A DNA stretch of 64,000 nucleotides from Lucinisca nassula (GCA_963580285.1 OY757023.1:130294027-130358026); one strand, 5' to 3'; counted from the first letter of the stretch, positions 10,679 through 20,621 are shown. The notes: generated from the letters alone by a model not told the origin. Numbers and translations: made by a program.

Positions 10679-10980
10679 GATTGATTGATTGATTTGAGGT
10701 TTAACGTCCCCGTCAACACTGTAAAGGTCATTTTGGAGACGTTGCTTCCAATTTTGTGGGACTTTTACCCGACATTGAGATGAAATGACCTCTCAAGCCC
10801 TATCGCCCAATGAAACCAATACGGTTTATTAGCATGGACAGTCCGCCTCGCACCGCGGTTCCTGGACAGGCTTAGATCCTCTAAGCGGTTTACCAGTACT
10901 AGTGTGCAGGTCGGCTTCAGCTCTGCGTGGAAGCATCATGCAGCCCATATATTCCTTCAAGCCCCTATGAGCGGGGGCGA
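10679..10980 (-). mobile_element. SINE-B copy 1, with 14-bp target-site duplication
   Basis: A SINE-like retroposon of about 300 bp. Its (TGAT)n tail side lies at the left and its head 'gcccctatgagcgggggc' at the right, so it is in minus orientation. The 14 bp 'aatcatatttgtga' occur on both sides (10665-10678 and 10981-10994). The head is not a tRNA I can recognise. The 3' end 'gtgttgac.ggg.cgttaaacc' is shared with SINE-A. Confidence 0.92.
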
Positions 10981-11107
10981 AATCATATTTGTGAACAGTA
11001 AGAACTAGCGCATACTATAATTGATGGTAGGAACAATAACTGTTCACATTCGTTACAACAGAAATGTCTAGAAATAAAGAAATTGATCTTTTATTGGATG
11101 ACAACAC

Positions 11108-11580
11108 TTATTATGCCCCCGGAATCGAGATTCGGGGGGCAAATAGTTTTTGATCTGTCTGTCTGCCTACTAAACCATTAACATTGGGCATAACTATTGA
11201 ATGGTAATAGATAGAGCTTTCATATTTCACATGTGTATACCTTATAACAAGACCTTTCCAGTGGTAACATAAGTTTTGATCTAGTAACCTTGACCTTGAC
11301 CTTTGTCCTACTTTTTCCACAGTTTTTAAAAACTTTAACATTGGCCATAACTTTCGATTGGTAAGTGATAGGGCTTTCATATTTCATATGTGCATTCTAT
11401 GTCACAAGACCTTTCAAATGATCTCAAGTTTTTACCTTGTGACCTTGACCTACTTTTTTAAGACTTGAACATTGGCCATTTCTTTCGATTGCTTAGTGGT
11501 ACTGCTTTCATATTTAGCATGCGCTGTCCAGGGGCATCAGTGTTTCACAAACACATCTTGTTTTTACATGATTTTTTTAT
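11108..11580. repeat. Mollusc-type repeat starting with a TGCCCCC hairpin, internal ~150-bp repeats
   Basis: It begins with 'tgcccccggaatcgagattc' followed by 'gggggca', a hairpin. Inside, 'aacattggccataactttcg' variants recur near 11179, 11336 and 11469, with 'gaccttgacct' motifs between. The end is 'cacaaacacatcttgttttt'. A non-coding MITE-like element with tandem core repeats is the likeliest reading. Confidence 0.6.
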
Positions 11581-11629
11581 ATTTATTCTTTTGCTCTACA
11601 TCACATTCTGTTAAAAGTAAATAGCCTTG

Positions 11630-11702
11630 ATAGCTCAGTGGCTAGTGCGTTAGACTTACAATCGAAAGGTGCTTTGTTCAAATCCGGCCACCAAAAGAAT
11701 GA
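11630..11702 (+). other. tRNA-like sequence (pseudo-tRNA or SINE head)
   Basis: 'gatagctcagtggctagtgc' resembles an A box and 'ttgttcaaatcc' a degraded B box, with an anticodon-loop-like 'cttacaa'. The acceptor arms do not pair, so it is not called a functional tRNA. A G-rich run follows at 11756-11772. Confidence 0.4.
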
Positions 11703-11814
11703 TGGCATTGGGAAAAAGTCCTAACAAGCTGCAGGGAAAAGTACTAAAATATGATGGGGTGGGGGGGGGGGAACGTGTTAATATGGGGAAAAAGGTGCAG
11801 GATGCAGGTTTAGA

Positions 11815-12562
11815 AGTTTCCTCAACTAGCTGAAAATGAGCTTAGGGATTTGAACATGGGCATATATAAGCTCAGTGTTACTCAGATGAGCATTTCAATG
11901 AGAATGGGCGGTATGAAATCTTGATGCCTAAAGAGGAGGAAAGTATATTTAAAGCCCATATTCTTTCCAGGCATACTTCCAGCAAAACGTTTTGTTTGTA
12001 TGATATGAGGTTTAACGTCCCAGTCAACACTGTAAAGGTCATTTTGGAGACGGTGCTTCCAATTTTGTGGGACTTCTACCCGACATTGAGGTGAAATGAC
12101 ATCTCAAGCCCTGTCACCCAATGAAACCAACATGGTTTATTAGCACGGACAGGGGTTCCTGGACAGCCTCGCACCGCGGTTCCTGGATAGGCTTAGATCC
12201 TCTAAGCGGTTTACCAGTACTAGTGTGCGGGCCGGATTCAGCTCTGCGTGGAAGCATCATGCAGCCCATATATTTTTTCAAGCCCCTTTGGGCGGGGGCT
12301 GCCCAGCAAAACGTAAAAGTTTATGGATCGAGTGCAGTCAGGGACTAAATCCATTAGTGGGTGGTACTGCCGGTGCCGAAGTGGGGCACGCACAGTTGGT
12401 TGCTGTGCACATATAGCATATGTACTCTGGTACTTAAGTTTCTTTAGATACAATACAGAAAATAATGACGCTAAACTTAGCAGAGCTCACATAGACCACG
12501 TCGTAGATGCAGCCATAGACACTTGGAGTGCATCAAGTGTGTCTGATGAAGATGAATAGAAA
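11815..12562 (+). pseudogene. Element A transposase, C-terminal part with SWIM-type zinc motif
   Basis: Pieces in shifting frames read ENELRDLNMGIY, then YSDEHFNENGRYEILMPKEE, then HILSRHTSSK. After a SINE (11991-12302) come the zinc region WYCRCRSGARTVGCCAHIA and an acidic tail ending SVSDEDE with a stop. CxC-x8-CxH fits the SWIM zinc-finger pattern. The order matches the element B protein piece for piece, with WKKIDDEKLENFP-like and DELRDL blocks preceding. At least two frameshifts and the SINE make it a pseudogene. The DDE catalytic domain is not visible in element A. Confidence 0.8.
11991..12302 (-). mobile_element. SINE-B copy 2, with 12-bp target-site duplication, inside transposase remnant
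   Basis: Tail side left, head 'gggcgggggc' right. 'ccagcaaaacgt' flanks it on both sides (11979-11990 and 12303-12314). Removing it rejoins the transposase HTSSK region with the zinc region. A short duplicated 'ggttcctgga' block sits inside it near 12148-12185. Confidence 0.93.
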
Positions 12563-13560
12563 GGATAGATGGTTACCGGGTATATACATAGCACTAAACT
12601 CATTTGTAACAGTAACATCCTTCTCGGTCTGATAGAGAACAGGATAGAAGACAAACACACCAAAGTCAAACATCAGACTTGTTAACCCATGACCAAAAGT
12701 AAATAGGAAAGGTTCAAGGAAAGCCACAATCACAAGATGTGGCCAAATCAAGGACAGACAAAACACATATGCAAAAATCAACAATTTCTTCCTCACAAGG
12801 GGTGATAAAAATGTTAAACAAAAGACACACAGCAAATGTAACGCACAAAAGGGACATCAACAAGCCAAAGTATTACATGAACCATTTCAGAACCACTGCC
12901 TTAGAATGGTCAGTAGCACAGACTACCAGTGGGATGAAGGACCCTATATGTCCAGCCAACCATCACCATGGGTTCAGGTGTAAAATATTGAATGTTTGTT
13001 TCGTTTACTGGATTTCTACCATAACTGTCGGTGTCTAAATCAGGATCTGCTTCCTGTCAAATCCCTAAGCAATTGTTGGTCAGCCAAAACTGATAATCTA
13101 TTTAAGACTGGCTGTCGAAATCACTTGATAGGTAAATTCATAAAAAAACAACACCTACCAGTTGGTCGACCATGTATGTGGTGTCAAGAGTTAAATGAAA
13201 GGCTCAAAGAGTACCAGAACCAAAGGCCAGAGACTACTGAAGGCTCCAAAATGGTATATAAGTGAAGGGACTGGGTAAGCCAGTGCTTGAAGGGCTCTGC
13301 AAGCATCATTTCTTGGTTTACCTGAAAGCATATATGGAATCTGGACAAGATGAACCACCGTTTTCTACTAACCATTTTGGCTGCAGTTCCAAATACATGT
13401 AAAATCGACAGAAAAGCTTCAAAGTAAATGTTTTGATGTAATGCAAGATTTATTAAGTTCAGTAATATTTCAATGTTATAGGTAAGTATGACCTAAAAGG
13501 AGACTTATTCTAAAGATTATGAGAAAGTTTAAACTTCATCTTAATTGTCAGTAAGATAGA
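12563..13560 (+). other. Element A interior; possible zinc-ribbon remnant of another transposase at 13080-13370
   Basis: Most of this stretch is unrecognised. At 13150-13200 the plus strand encodes HLPVGRPCMWCQE, followed by GSKMVYK. After one base-shift come KPVLEGLCKHHFLVYL and a stop near 13400. The paired CxxC/CxxH spacing recalls the C-terminal zinc ribbons of piggyBac-type transposases, but this is only a resemblance from memory. Frames before it are broken by several stops. Confidence 0.3.
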
Positions 13561-14296
13561 TTTATGAAGATGAGTTGACATAAAGCCAAGGAAGTTTTGC
13601 AGTAGAAATAGCAAAGGGGTGTATTTAACCCACCCATATTGTTTAAGTCATTATCAAAGAAGATATTTACAAATCACCTAATAGCTTCATACGATCGACA
13701 GAAAATCATGTGTGCTTAATTTTTGACTGTTTTGAAGAATCCTTTTGCCATATATCAATAGATTTTAAATATGACAGAAAATATGTCAAAAATTGGATTC
13801 AGGGGCAGATAACTCTATAAGTAATTACAGAAGAAAGAAATGCTCATAATTTGGCAATGCCCATTATATCTCAATTATCCCTGTAAAGTACTTTTGCAGT
13901 AGCTTTGGAAATAAACTTATGTTGTGGTTTTGCGTAAAGACGGTCAGTAAATTTAGCTGAAATTTAGGTACGACTTATAAGTGAGTATAGTGGTAAAGTG
14001 AAGAATTTTTCCACAAAAACATATACATTATGTTTAACATCTATAAAGGTCAAAACAATACTAAAAAGACCCACTTGCCAGGATGCCTTGTGCAAGAGAT
14101 AATAGCGTAAGAACCACAGGTCTCTCAATGCGGTAGAATTACCCCACCCACTTTGGTTGCTCATAGAGCCAATACCATTACATCTGCGGATCTGAAATTT
14201 CACCACATTACAGCAAATACATCCTTTGTTGAGTCTGTAAAGTTTAAAGAAAATCAAAAGGGGCCATAAAATGGGCCTTATAGGGACTGCTCCTTT

Positions 14297-14605
14297 GACA
14301 ATATTAAAGAGTTAAAAATGGTTAATTTTGCCTGTTTGGTCAGAATGCCACCCAATCTTTTAAGAACAGCATTCCGTTTAAAGGCTTTTATGCAATATAA
14401 GAAACATGATCATTGAAATACAGCATAAAATCAATCTTCACTCCTATGCGCGTAACATTGCTTTCACACTGTATGGCAGTGTCACCTATCTGGAAACGTT
14501 TGATGGCGTAGTGAGTCTTCTTGCCTATACAGATTCTTTGGAACTTATCTGGGTTGGCCTTCGTAAAGTTATCGTCGAACCATTTGATAGGACTTAACAC
14601 CGACT
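14297..14605 (-). pseudogene. LINE2, palm/thumb fragment
   Basis: The minus frame contains LSPIKWFDDNFTKANPDKFQ, IGDTAIQCESNVTRIGVKI and DHVSYIA, then RLGGILTKQAKLTIFNSL after an in-frame stop. This is the region that follows the YADD box in CR1/L2-group LINEs. It joins to 14861-15301 upstream across PLE tail Z, and to 9744-9923 downstream across element A. Confidence 0.85.
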
Positions 14606-14860
14606 TTCACTGACCATTCCATGGTGGTTCTTCTGTCGCGGTTTAGGTTTGTTATGGTTCGTCTGTGAGTTTGTGTATCGTTTATATTATTATTATTTTT
14701 ATTATTTTGTTTTGGATAGCAAATTGGCCATATAGTTAGAAAGTAACTGTTCTTTTGGTTTTCCGCTATTGATGTTTCCTTTAGGTTCTAGTTATTTCAT
14801 GTTAGTGTTTGTTTCCCTTTCTGTATCGATTCCTGATCATTGCCTTCACTTCTATTTTAA
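14606..14860 (+). mobile_element. PLE tail Z, 3' tail only, inserted in LINE2
   Basis: It starts at 'ctttcactgaccattccatg', runs through 'ggttcttctgtcgcggttta' and 'ttttggatagcaaattggcc', and ends 'ccttcacttctatttt'. This is the tail seen at 45243-45517 in the same orientation and, more diverged, at 7019 and 35202 in reverse. It contains only untranslated sequence. A (TTATTATT) tract lies near 14685. Confidence 0.85.
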
Positions 14861-15301
14861 ACTTTCCAGAACTAAAACATATTTTAGAGTTTCAATACCA
14901 GAATGTATAAAAGAAATTGTGTTTCTATCAGCATAATTGTTCAGAGATGCCTTTCTTCTGACAACATGAAATATATCATTGATCAAAATATTAAAGAGAA
15001 GGGGCCCAAGAATTGATCCGTGAGGTACATCTTTGACTATATTTTGGTAGCTGCTTGTATTGGATCCCAGTCTAACCTGCTGCAGCCTGTTACTTAGATA
15101 ACTGTCAGAATCCTGAACAGCCTCCGATGAGAAACCATATGCCTGTAGCTTTGCAGTGATCCAGTTGTTAGAGAGGCAGTCAAAAGCCTTAGGAGACATC
15201 TGTGATATTGAACCGTCCGAATATATACGTACTCTATCTTCGATCACAATTGGAATTCCATTTTGGGTTCTATTCCAAATTTCGCACAATTTGATACCCA
15301 T
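14861..15301 (-). pseudogene. LINE2, reverse-transcriptase core
   Basis: The minus frame of about 149 codons has PKAFDCLSNNWITAKLQAYG, a YLSNRLQQVRLG stretch, VPHGSILGPLLFN (normally PQGSILGPLLFN) and NYADRNTIS, where the catalytic YADD has become YADR. The lost Asp and the Q-to-H change show that it is dead. The fragment starts abruptly, so the upstream RT and endonuclease are missing or unrecognisable beyond 15301. Confidence 0.88.
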
Positions 15302-15742
15302 TGAGTAGATAGTGCTTTCTTGGATTTAAACAGAGTATCACTTTCCTAATTTCGTTTGGTAAATTGTTCCATAGCCGGGAACCTGTGGTGGAATGCGATC
15401 AAGGAACGTGCAGTTTATCATTTGTCGATCTCGTTCGTCGGTCATGGTGTTCTGAGACAAGCGTTAGCATAGATGAAACATAATCCGGGGACTGTCCATT
15501 TATACCTTTGTTTTAACATTTTAAAGCAGTTTACGAACTTCAGGAAGGTCAGGTGATTTTCCTCCGGGTATTCTAATATTTGCTAACCGTCTCGAAATAA
15601 GTGATATAATCTTAAAGACGCCGTAAAACCAAAATAAATAACAAAAATCGTCAGTACGGGTTATTATACGAATCATTGATACCGAGATTCCGTTTTACAA
15701 TTGTATTCCCCTCTTCCCCCAACCCGCATCCACACCATCTAA

Positions 15743-15794
<52 letters not shown>

Positions 15795-16150
15795 TTTAAC
15801 GCAATAGGATATCAGACGCTTTCACTACCTTGAACGTCCAATTTAATTGTGTTTTTATCCAACTTTAAGAGCAAGAATCCTCTTTTGTTGACAGTACTTC
15901 CACCAAAAATTGGCAAACACTCCATGCAATTCAGAATTATTAACATCGTCTCGCAAAGAAGAATGATTTTCCACATCCTTGTAATGGCCCTGTACTACTG
16001 TAGAAGACCTTCTCAGTTGACTTCTTTAAGCTAAATGTAATTTTGTCGTATGTTAAAACCATCACGTGAACAAGTAATAACACTGAAACTAAATATGGAA
16101 ATTGACCGTTGTCTATGCGCCGGCACACATTAAAACCTGCAATACTATAA
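15302..16150. other. No gene recognised; (CA)n microsatellite 15743-15793
   Basis: A pure CA dinucleotide run of about 50 bp is the only clear feature. The open frames at 15849-16034 and 15940-16128 overlap antisense and show no motif. Confidence 0.6.
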
Positions 16151-16292
16151 GAATCTTATATGGGTGTGAGGGGTGTATGGAAAATCCGTCCCAAGGGTCA
16201 CTGTCCGGCATCACGAGTCTTGCCGAATGATGCCGGACAGGGATCCCGAGGGACGGATTTTTTCAGCCACCCCTCATCCCCATATAGGATTC
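16151..16292. repeat. Foldback palindrome, ~140 bp
   Basis: The outer arms are 'gaatcttatatggg' and 'cccatataggattc'. The inner arms include 'aaaatccgtccc' with 'gggacggatttttt' and 'ctgtccggcatc' with 'gatgccggacag'. The loop is about 15 bases near 16222. Confidence 0.92.
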
Positions 16293-16462
16293 CTTTTCTT
16301 GCATACCTTCCATTTCTAAGCGCGGATTTTTAATGCTGCAGTCACTTCGGTTACCGACGTCTGCCATATTGTGATGACTTTGCAGGAATATTAGTGACGT
16401 CACGTCACGTGTTGTGACGTCAACCTTAACGACGGCGGATACGAGATTCGTAATCAACCAGT

Positions 16463-16681
16463 GCATTACGAAAACACGCCTATACAAATACATTGCCACC
16501 TTTATCGCCGAAAAAATGAAAAGTTTATGATGAAACATTGTGATATTTTTCTTATTTCTGCTCAAAATATAGATTGTGGGTTCAATAAGAAAAGTAAGGT
16601 ATACCCCCAGAGACCCCAGTTTTATTATTTAAAAGTGGGGTTCAAGGGGGTCAAAATTATATAGGCGTGTTTTCGTGATGC
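16463..16681. mobile_element. Hairpin MITE, copy 3 (one hairpin arm deleted)
   Basis: Terminal repeats 'gcattacgaaaacacgcc' and 'ggcgtgttttcgtgatgc' are well preserved and inverted. The centre keeps only one arm: 'gattgtgggtt' is joined directly to the outer 'caataagaaaag', so the palindromic core has been lost. Confidence 0.85.
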
Positions 16682-16854
16682 AGTTATCAAACACGCGATT
16701 ATTGTCGGAACACCAGGGTCAGAACATAAATTTCTATTCCAGGGTAAAATCACAGATTTCCTTGTCTGGTGTGCAAGAAGATGATTATCTACATATACTC
16801 GCTCTTGTAAATGACGTAGCTCATCCACAGAGCTACAAGGACCCTGATCAGACT

Positions 16855-17068
16855 GCGCGGATACACATGCTGAAAAGAAAAAAAAACGCTTTCACATACA
16901 AAGGATTTTTTTCTGATGAAAATGTGTGACATTTATTCACGCAATATAGGTTGTAGGTGCTCGTTCGGACCGCCTATTGAAGCAGAAATGGAAAACTAAT
17001 GCATACCGCCGTTAACTATGAAATGGGGTTTTTGGGGATGTTCATTACACGGACTTGCACACGTGATG
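16855..17068. mobile_element. Hairpin MITE, copy 4 (decayed, subfamily 2)
   Basis: Contains 'tttttctgatgaaaat', 'aggttgtaggtgctcgtt', 'gaccgcctattgaagcagaa' and the right end 'cacggacttgcacacgtgat', which match the subfamily 2 copies at 26050 and 31384. The second hairpin arm is gone. Confidence 0.65.
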
Positions 17069-17469
17069 CGTCAGCAACCAGCAATGTCTCAGATGAAAGT
17101 CACCACAGTCTTTACTGTTCACAGGAATCTTCAGGGTATCCCGTTCTTCATGTACCCACAGGCTGATCTGTGGTATTATTAGCGTTCATACAATTTGCTC
17201 TCAGACGGTTTGAGTTTTTATTCGCCGTCTTAAATAGTGGTTATAAGATTTTTAAAGTTATGTGATATTCAGCAAAAAAAGAAGTGGAGGCTATGATTAC
17301 CGATTAATAACAACTTGCCATATATAAAAAAAGTTTATCAACGACCTTTGAGAGTTCAAAGTTTAAGCGAGACGAGTCGATTCCATTTTTTAGGGGAAGC
17401 AGGTTTCGGATACTTTTTTTTTCTCGTGAGTTCAAAGATATAAGTCAATGTTTTGATATTATCTACCTA
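17069..17469. other. No feature recognised
   Basis: AT-rich spacer with no motif or repeat that I could match elsewhere in the window. Confidence 0.5.
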
Positions 17470-17552
17470 GAAGTCATGGCCGAGTGGTTAATGCGATGTA
17501 CTTCGAGTCACACTGAAAATCTTTTAGACGAGGATACGAGTCCCAGTGGCAC
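17470..17552 (+). other. tRNA-Ser/Leu-like pseudogene
   Basis: 'gaagtcatggccgagtggtt' is a class II tRNA 5' half with A box. The anticodon loop reads like 'cttcgagt' (CGA, Ser). The variable arm and the B box 'gatacgagtccc' are degraded and the ends do not pair well. It is probably a pseudogene or a SINE head. Confidence 0.55.
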
Positions 17553-17600
17553 ATTTTTTTATATTTGATGTTTCATTTTTATTTTATCTTTTTTATGTTT

Positions 17601-17790
17601 AAAGTAGAAGTAAAACAAAGATCAGGAATTGATACAATTAACTTACTCCACCCATAAAAGACACCAAAGGGAAAGAAAAACAAACATTAAGCGACCAGAC
17701 CATAATGGAAACCTAAACAAAGGAAGGCCATAAGGACAGTTACTTTCCCACAAAATGGCCATATGGCCATCCAAAACTAAACGACACAGT
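17601..17790 (-). mobile_element. PLE 3' tail, truncated
   Basis: A 190-bp match to the last part of the PLE tail: 'aaagtagaagtaaaacaaag' through 'caaaatggccatatggccat'. Untranslated only. Confidence 0.88.
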
Positions 17791-17881
17791 TATTTTCTTC
17801 ATTTTTTTTTTTATATATTTACATCATTTATATTTTGTTTCCTTTGTTTTATTTTCAACAATAATATTTTTATGTTGGATG

Positions 17882-18185
17882 TCGGCCTCGGTAGTTCAGT
17901 CGGATGCGCGTCTGACTGGTGGTCAATAGGACGCGGGCTCGATACCTGCCGGGGTCGGCAACATTATTTCCCATGGAGATTGATCATGGAATCTTTTCCA
18001 TGGCCATCCCCTCCTTTCTGCTGATTCAAGAAGGGCATTTGTTAGTTTCTGGGGGAAAGAATGAACATTGTACTGGTTAACCGCTTACGTATAAGCTTGC
18101 CAAGGATATGTGTGGATTAGTAAACTGACCGGCTCAAAAATGACCTAAATAGTGTTGCCTGGGCCGTAAAAGCCCAATTCAAATT
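17882..18185 (+). mobile_element. SINE-A copy 1 (tRNA-derived)
   Basis: A tRNA-like head with A box 'ggtagttcagtcggatgcg' and B box 'ggctcgatacctgcc'. A conserved body follows ('gattcaagaagggca', 'gaccggctcaaaaatgacct'), then a 3' end 'gtgttgcctgggccgtaaa'. About 300 bp. Confidence 0.9.
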
Positions 18186-18342
18186 TCAGATTCATTTCAA
18201 CAGCGCATTTGCCTTCACTGCCGGCTATGAACGTACGTTCAATCATGGTAACATTTTAGATAATACTTCTTGAATCCGAGCAGCAACGATTCGCTTGTGC
18301 TCTTTCCATCTTTTCAATGAAATGAATATTCATCTAATGTGA

Positions 18343-18633
18343 TGGCCCCGCCCATCGGGGCTTGGAGAAATAGATCGAGCTGCACGATGCTTCCAAGCGA
18401 ATCTGAAACTGACGACACATGAGCAATGGTAAACCGCTTAGTAAGTCCGAACCTGCCCAGGCAAAGTGGTGCGGGTTGGACCGTCCATACTTATTAAACC
18501 CGTTTAATTTTATTGGGTGGCACAGCTTGAGATGTCGTTTCATCTCAGTGTCGGGTAAAAACCCCACAAAACTGGAAGCAACTTCTCCAAACTTGACGGG
18601 GACAATAAACCTAAAATCAATCAAACAAACAAA
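18343..18633 (+). mobile_element. SINE-B copy 3, with imperfect 11-bp target-site duplication
   Basis: Head 'ggccccgcccatcggggctt' at the left and tail 'caaacaaacaaa' at the right. Flanks are 'catctaatgtg' (18332-18342) and 'catctcatgtg' (18634-18644), one mismatch. Several point changes inside show that it is older than some other copies. Confidence 0.88.
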
Positions 18634-18724
18634 CATCTCATGTGCTCCAATTTTATAGGTTCGAAAAAATGTTAAAGAAAAGTAAAAATAAAAAAAAATA
18701 AAAAAAAATAAATAAAAAAAAAGT

Positions 18725-18815
18725 ATCTGCCCAAGATTCGAACCCTAGATCTCCAAGATGGAAGACGTGTTACTAAAGTGTCTCGACTGGTCGTCAATCT
18801 GGTTACACGACGCCC
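18725..18815 (-). other. tRNA-like sequence
   Basis: On the minus strand the B box 'agggttcgaatcttg' is preceded by a tRNA-like anticodon region. The A box is poor. An A-rich simple repeat lies just upstream at 18680-18722. Probably a SINE head or pseudo-tRNA. Confidence 0.4.
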
Positions 18816-18899
18816 CAGATTAAGAATATGACGGTAAGTATCGCCCTGTGTAAAAAATATCCACTACAGGCGACTTACCTAAAACACGGACGAGTCCAA

Positions 18900-19809
18900 A
18901 ATTAAAAGTGCAGTCACGTCTCACTGCGTTTTGAAAGACTATACTGTTTTGTTGAGGCCTATATTTCATGTACTGTATGTAAACATTGTAGACCTTGATC
19001 AGGCGCCACGTTCTGTGGTGTCTGATCTGGGGCTACGCTGTTTACCGAACCCAAAACATAATTCCAACACAGGTTCTGTAGAAAACCATCTCACGGAACA
19101 TTCTGGTCTCCTAGCAACAAGAATAGTACGATTGTTTTCTATACATAACTGTTACCTGGAGTGATAGGCATTTAAAAATTTTTGGATCGACATAATAAAA
19201 CGAAACAAAAAGTTTAAGAACATGATTTCCTGAGTGTTACGAACAAGGCTAAGCAAAATAGGTCTGCATATATTAGGATTAGCACTCTAAGATACTCACA
19301 ATCCTTTGTCTGCACCAAACTGGCGGAGGCTGATCTTATACCTAAAATGGATATGACACTTTTTTTCTAATTGGGCAGAGTCCTCTGAGAAGCACCATTG
19401 TCAATTCAATATTAAAGGGTTACCATATTTGTTTTAGCACTAGGAGCAAAAAAAAAAGCTGACACTAATAATATCATGTGTTTCATAATATGGTTTATAA
19501 TATACTCAGATTCAATGAAATCGCACCACTTTTAGAATTTTGATTTCTTTAGTTTAAGGTAAAATGACTGACTTTCTCAAATGATAATTACGGTATTGTA
19601 AAGTTGTCACGGAAACATGAGTTTGTTTGACACGAATACTGCGTGATTTTCATGATGTGCATGTGCACGAATTGCAAACTTTTCGTAATCACGATATTTT
19701 TGGCACTTTCCTTATTGTCCTTATACGGTCCTGGCTTTTACGTTAAAAGCCAGCAAAACATTTCATAAGAACAAGTCAGTGGGATAACTAAGTAACGTCG
19801 ATCGTCATC
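18900..19809. other. Repeat with 'ctgatcagg...gtgtctgatc' motif at ~18970-19075; otherwise nothing recognised
   Basis: 'cttgatcaggcgccacgttc' to 'gtggtgtctgatctggg' is a short hairpin-type block that recurs near 27405-27475, 59100-59165 and 63240-63290. The remainder is AT-rich sequence up to the Tc1-like element. Confidence 0.45.
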
Positions 19810-20255
19810 TTGCCCTCGGTATGGTTGAAGGTTGGCTTTCATTCCGCCAAGTTGCAGAGCGAATGGGTTGTTTGCACACAACGATTGCTCAGTTGGTTGA
19901 AAGGCACACCGCTGCAGGGTCTGTGGACGATAGACAACGCCCATGGCGTGAACGTATTACTACACATTAGCAGGACCGGTACATCGTTTTGAATCATTTC
20001 AGCGACCAATTCAGGACGTCTGTGGAAACTGTCCAGGAGACAGTGGGAACACATGACCTACGGGTAAGCGCCTTAACTGTACAGCGGTGTCTCCCGGAAC
20101 ACGGTATTTCTAGCCATAAGATGTATAGAGGGAACGTTTTGACGGCGGAACATCGAATCAGTCGCTTTAATTTGTATCGACAGGGTATCCGATAGACAAA
20201 ACAGCGTTGGCGTGATGTACTTTTGACAGACCAGTCCCGTTTTTGTGTTGAAATG
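19810..20255 (+). pseudogene. Tc1-like transposase, N-terminal half
   Basis: A single frame of about 147 codons with two internal TAG stops. It shows the helix-turn-helix region of Tc1-like transposases (SFRQVAERMGCLHTTIAQLV, then GSVDDRQRPWRERI), the linker EHGISSHKMYRGNVLTAEHR, and the start of the catalytic domain at LLTDQSRF (usually FTDESRF). It is cut after VEM by the poly-T end of LINE3. The continuation, beginning VEMFDRRRKVWRRRG, is at 27499. Confidence 0.85.
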
Positions 20256-20540
20256 TTTTTTTTTTGTTTTTTTTTTGTTGTTAATTTTTATTGTAACATG
20301 TTACATGAAATAAACATACCATACAAACTACGACATTTTTAAAGAATAACAAAATCGTCCTAAATATACAAAACTGCAGTTGACCTACATATGATGAAAA
20401 AAAACCATTTTCCATAACATGAAACAACATTATATAGTTGATAAGGGAAAAAGAGAAGTAACAGATAGGTATATAAACAAATAAATAAATTAATACAAAA
20501 AAGAGGTAATAAGATAACGAGATGAGAACACTAGATGGGC

Positions 20541-20601
<61 letters not shown>

Positions 20602-20621
20602 GAGGAGAGGAGGGTGCTGCC

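Larger units (their letters stand above)
9924..14296. mobile_element. Element A: 4.4 kb DNA transposon with ~740-bp terminal inverted repeats
   Basis: The left TIR runs from 'aaaaggagcagtccctataa' to about 10664. The right TIR (13560-14296) is its reverse complement over essentially the whole length, including 'gtgggtggggtaattctacc' and 'catttccttggctttatg'-like inner parts. The interior holds the C-terminal part of a transposase with a SWIM-type zinc motif, two SINEs, another repeat and unrecognised sequence. It interrupts LINE2. Element B at 56.4 kb has the same outer end ('aaaggagcagtc') and the same protein family. A near-direct 9-bp repeat GACAATAyT flanks A (9915-9923, 14297-14305). It could be a target-site duplication or chance similarity within LINE2. 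Confidence 0.85.

Noticed and set aside
12533..12835. Hydrophobic minus-strand frame that might be a membrane protein
   Set aside because: Lies antisense inside element A, no start context, no family resem­blance; likely chance.
9915..14305. GACAATAyT as a definite 9-bp target-site duplication of element A
   Set aside because: Related LINEs may carry two TATTGTC-like stretches about 15 bp apart at this place, so the repeat may predate the insertion; left as uncertain.
17470..17552. Functional tRNA-Ser
   Set aside because: Acceptor ends do not pair and the B box is altered; kept only as a tRNA-like pseudogene.
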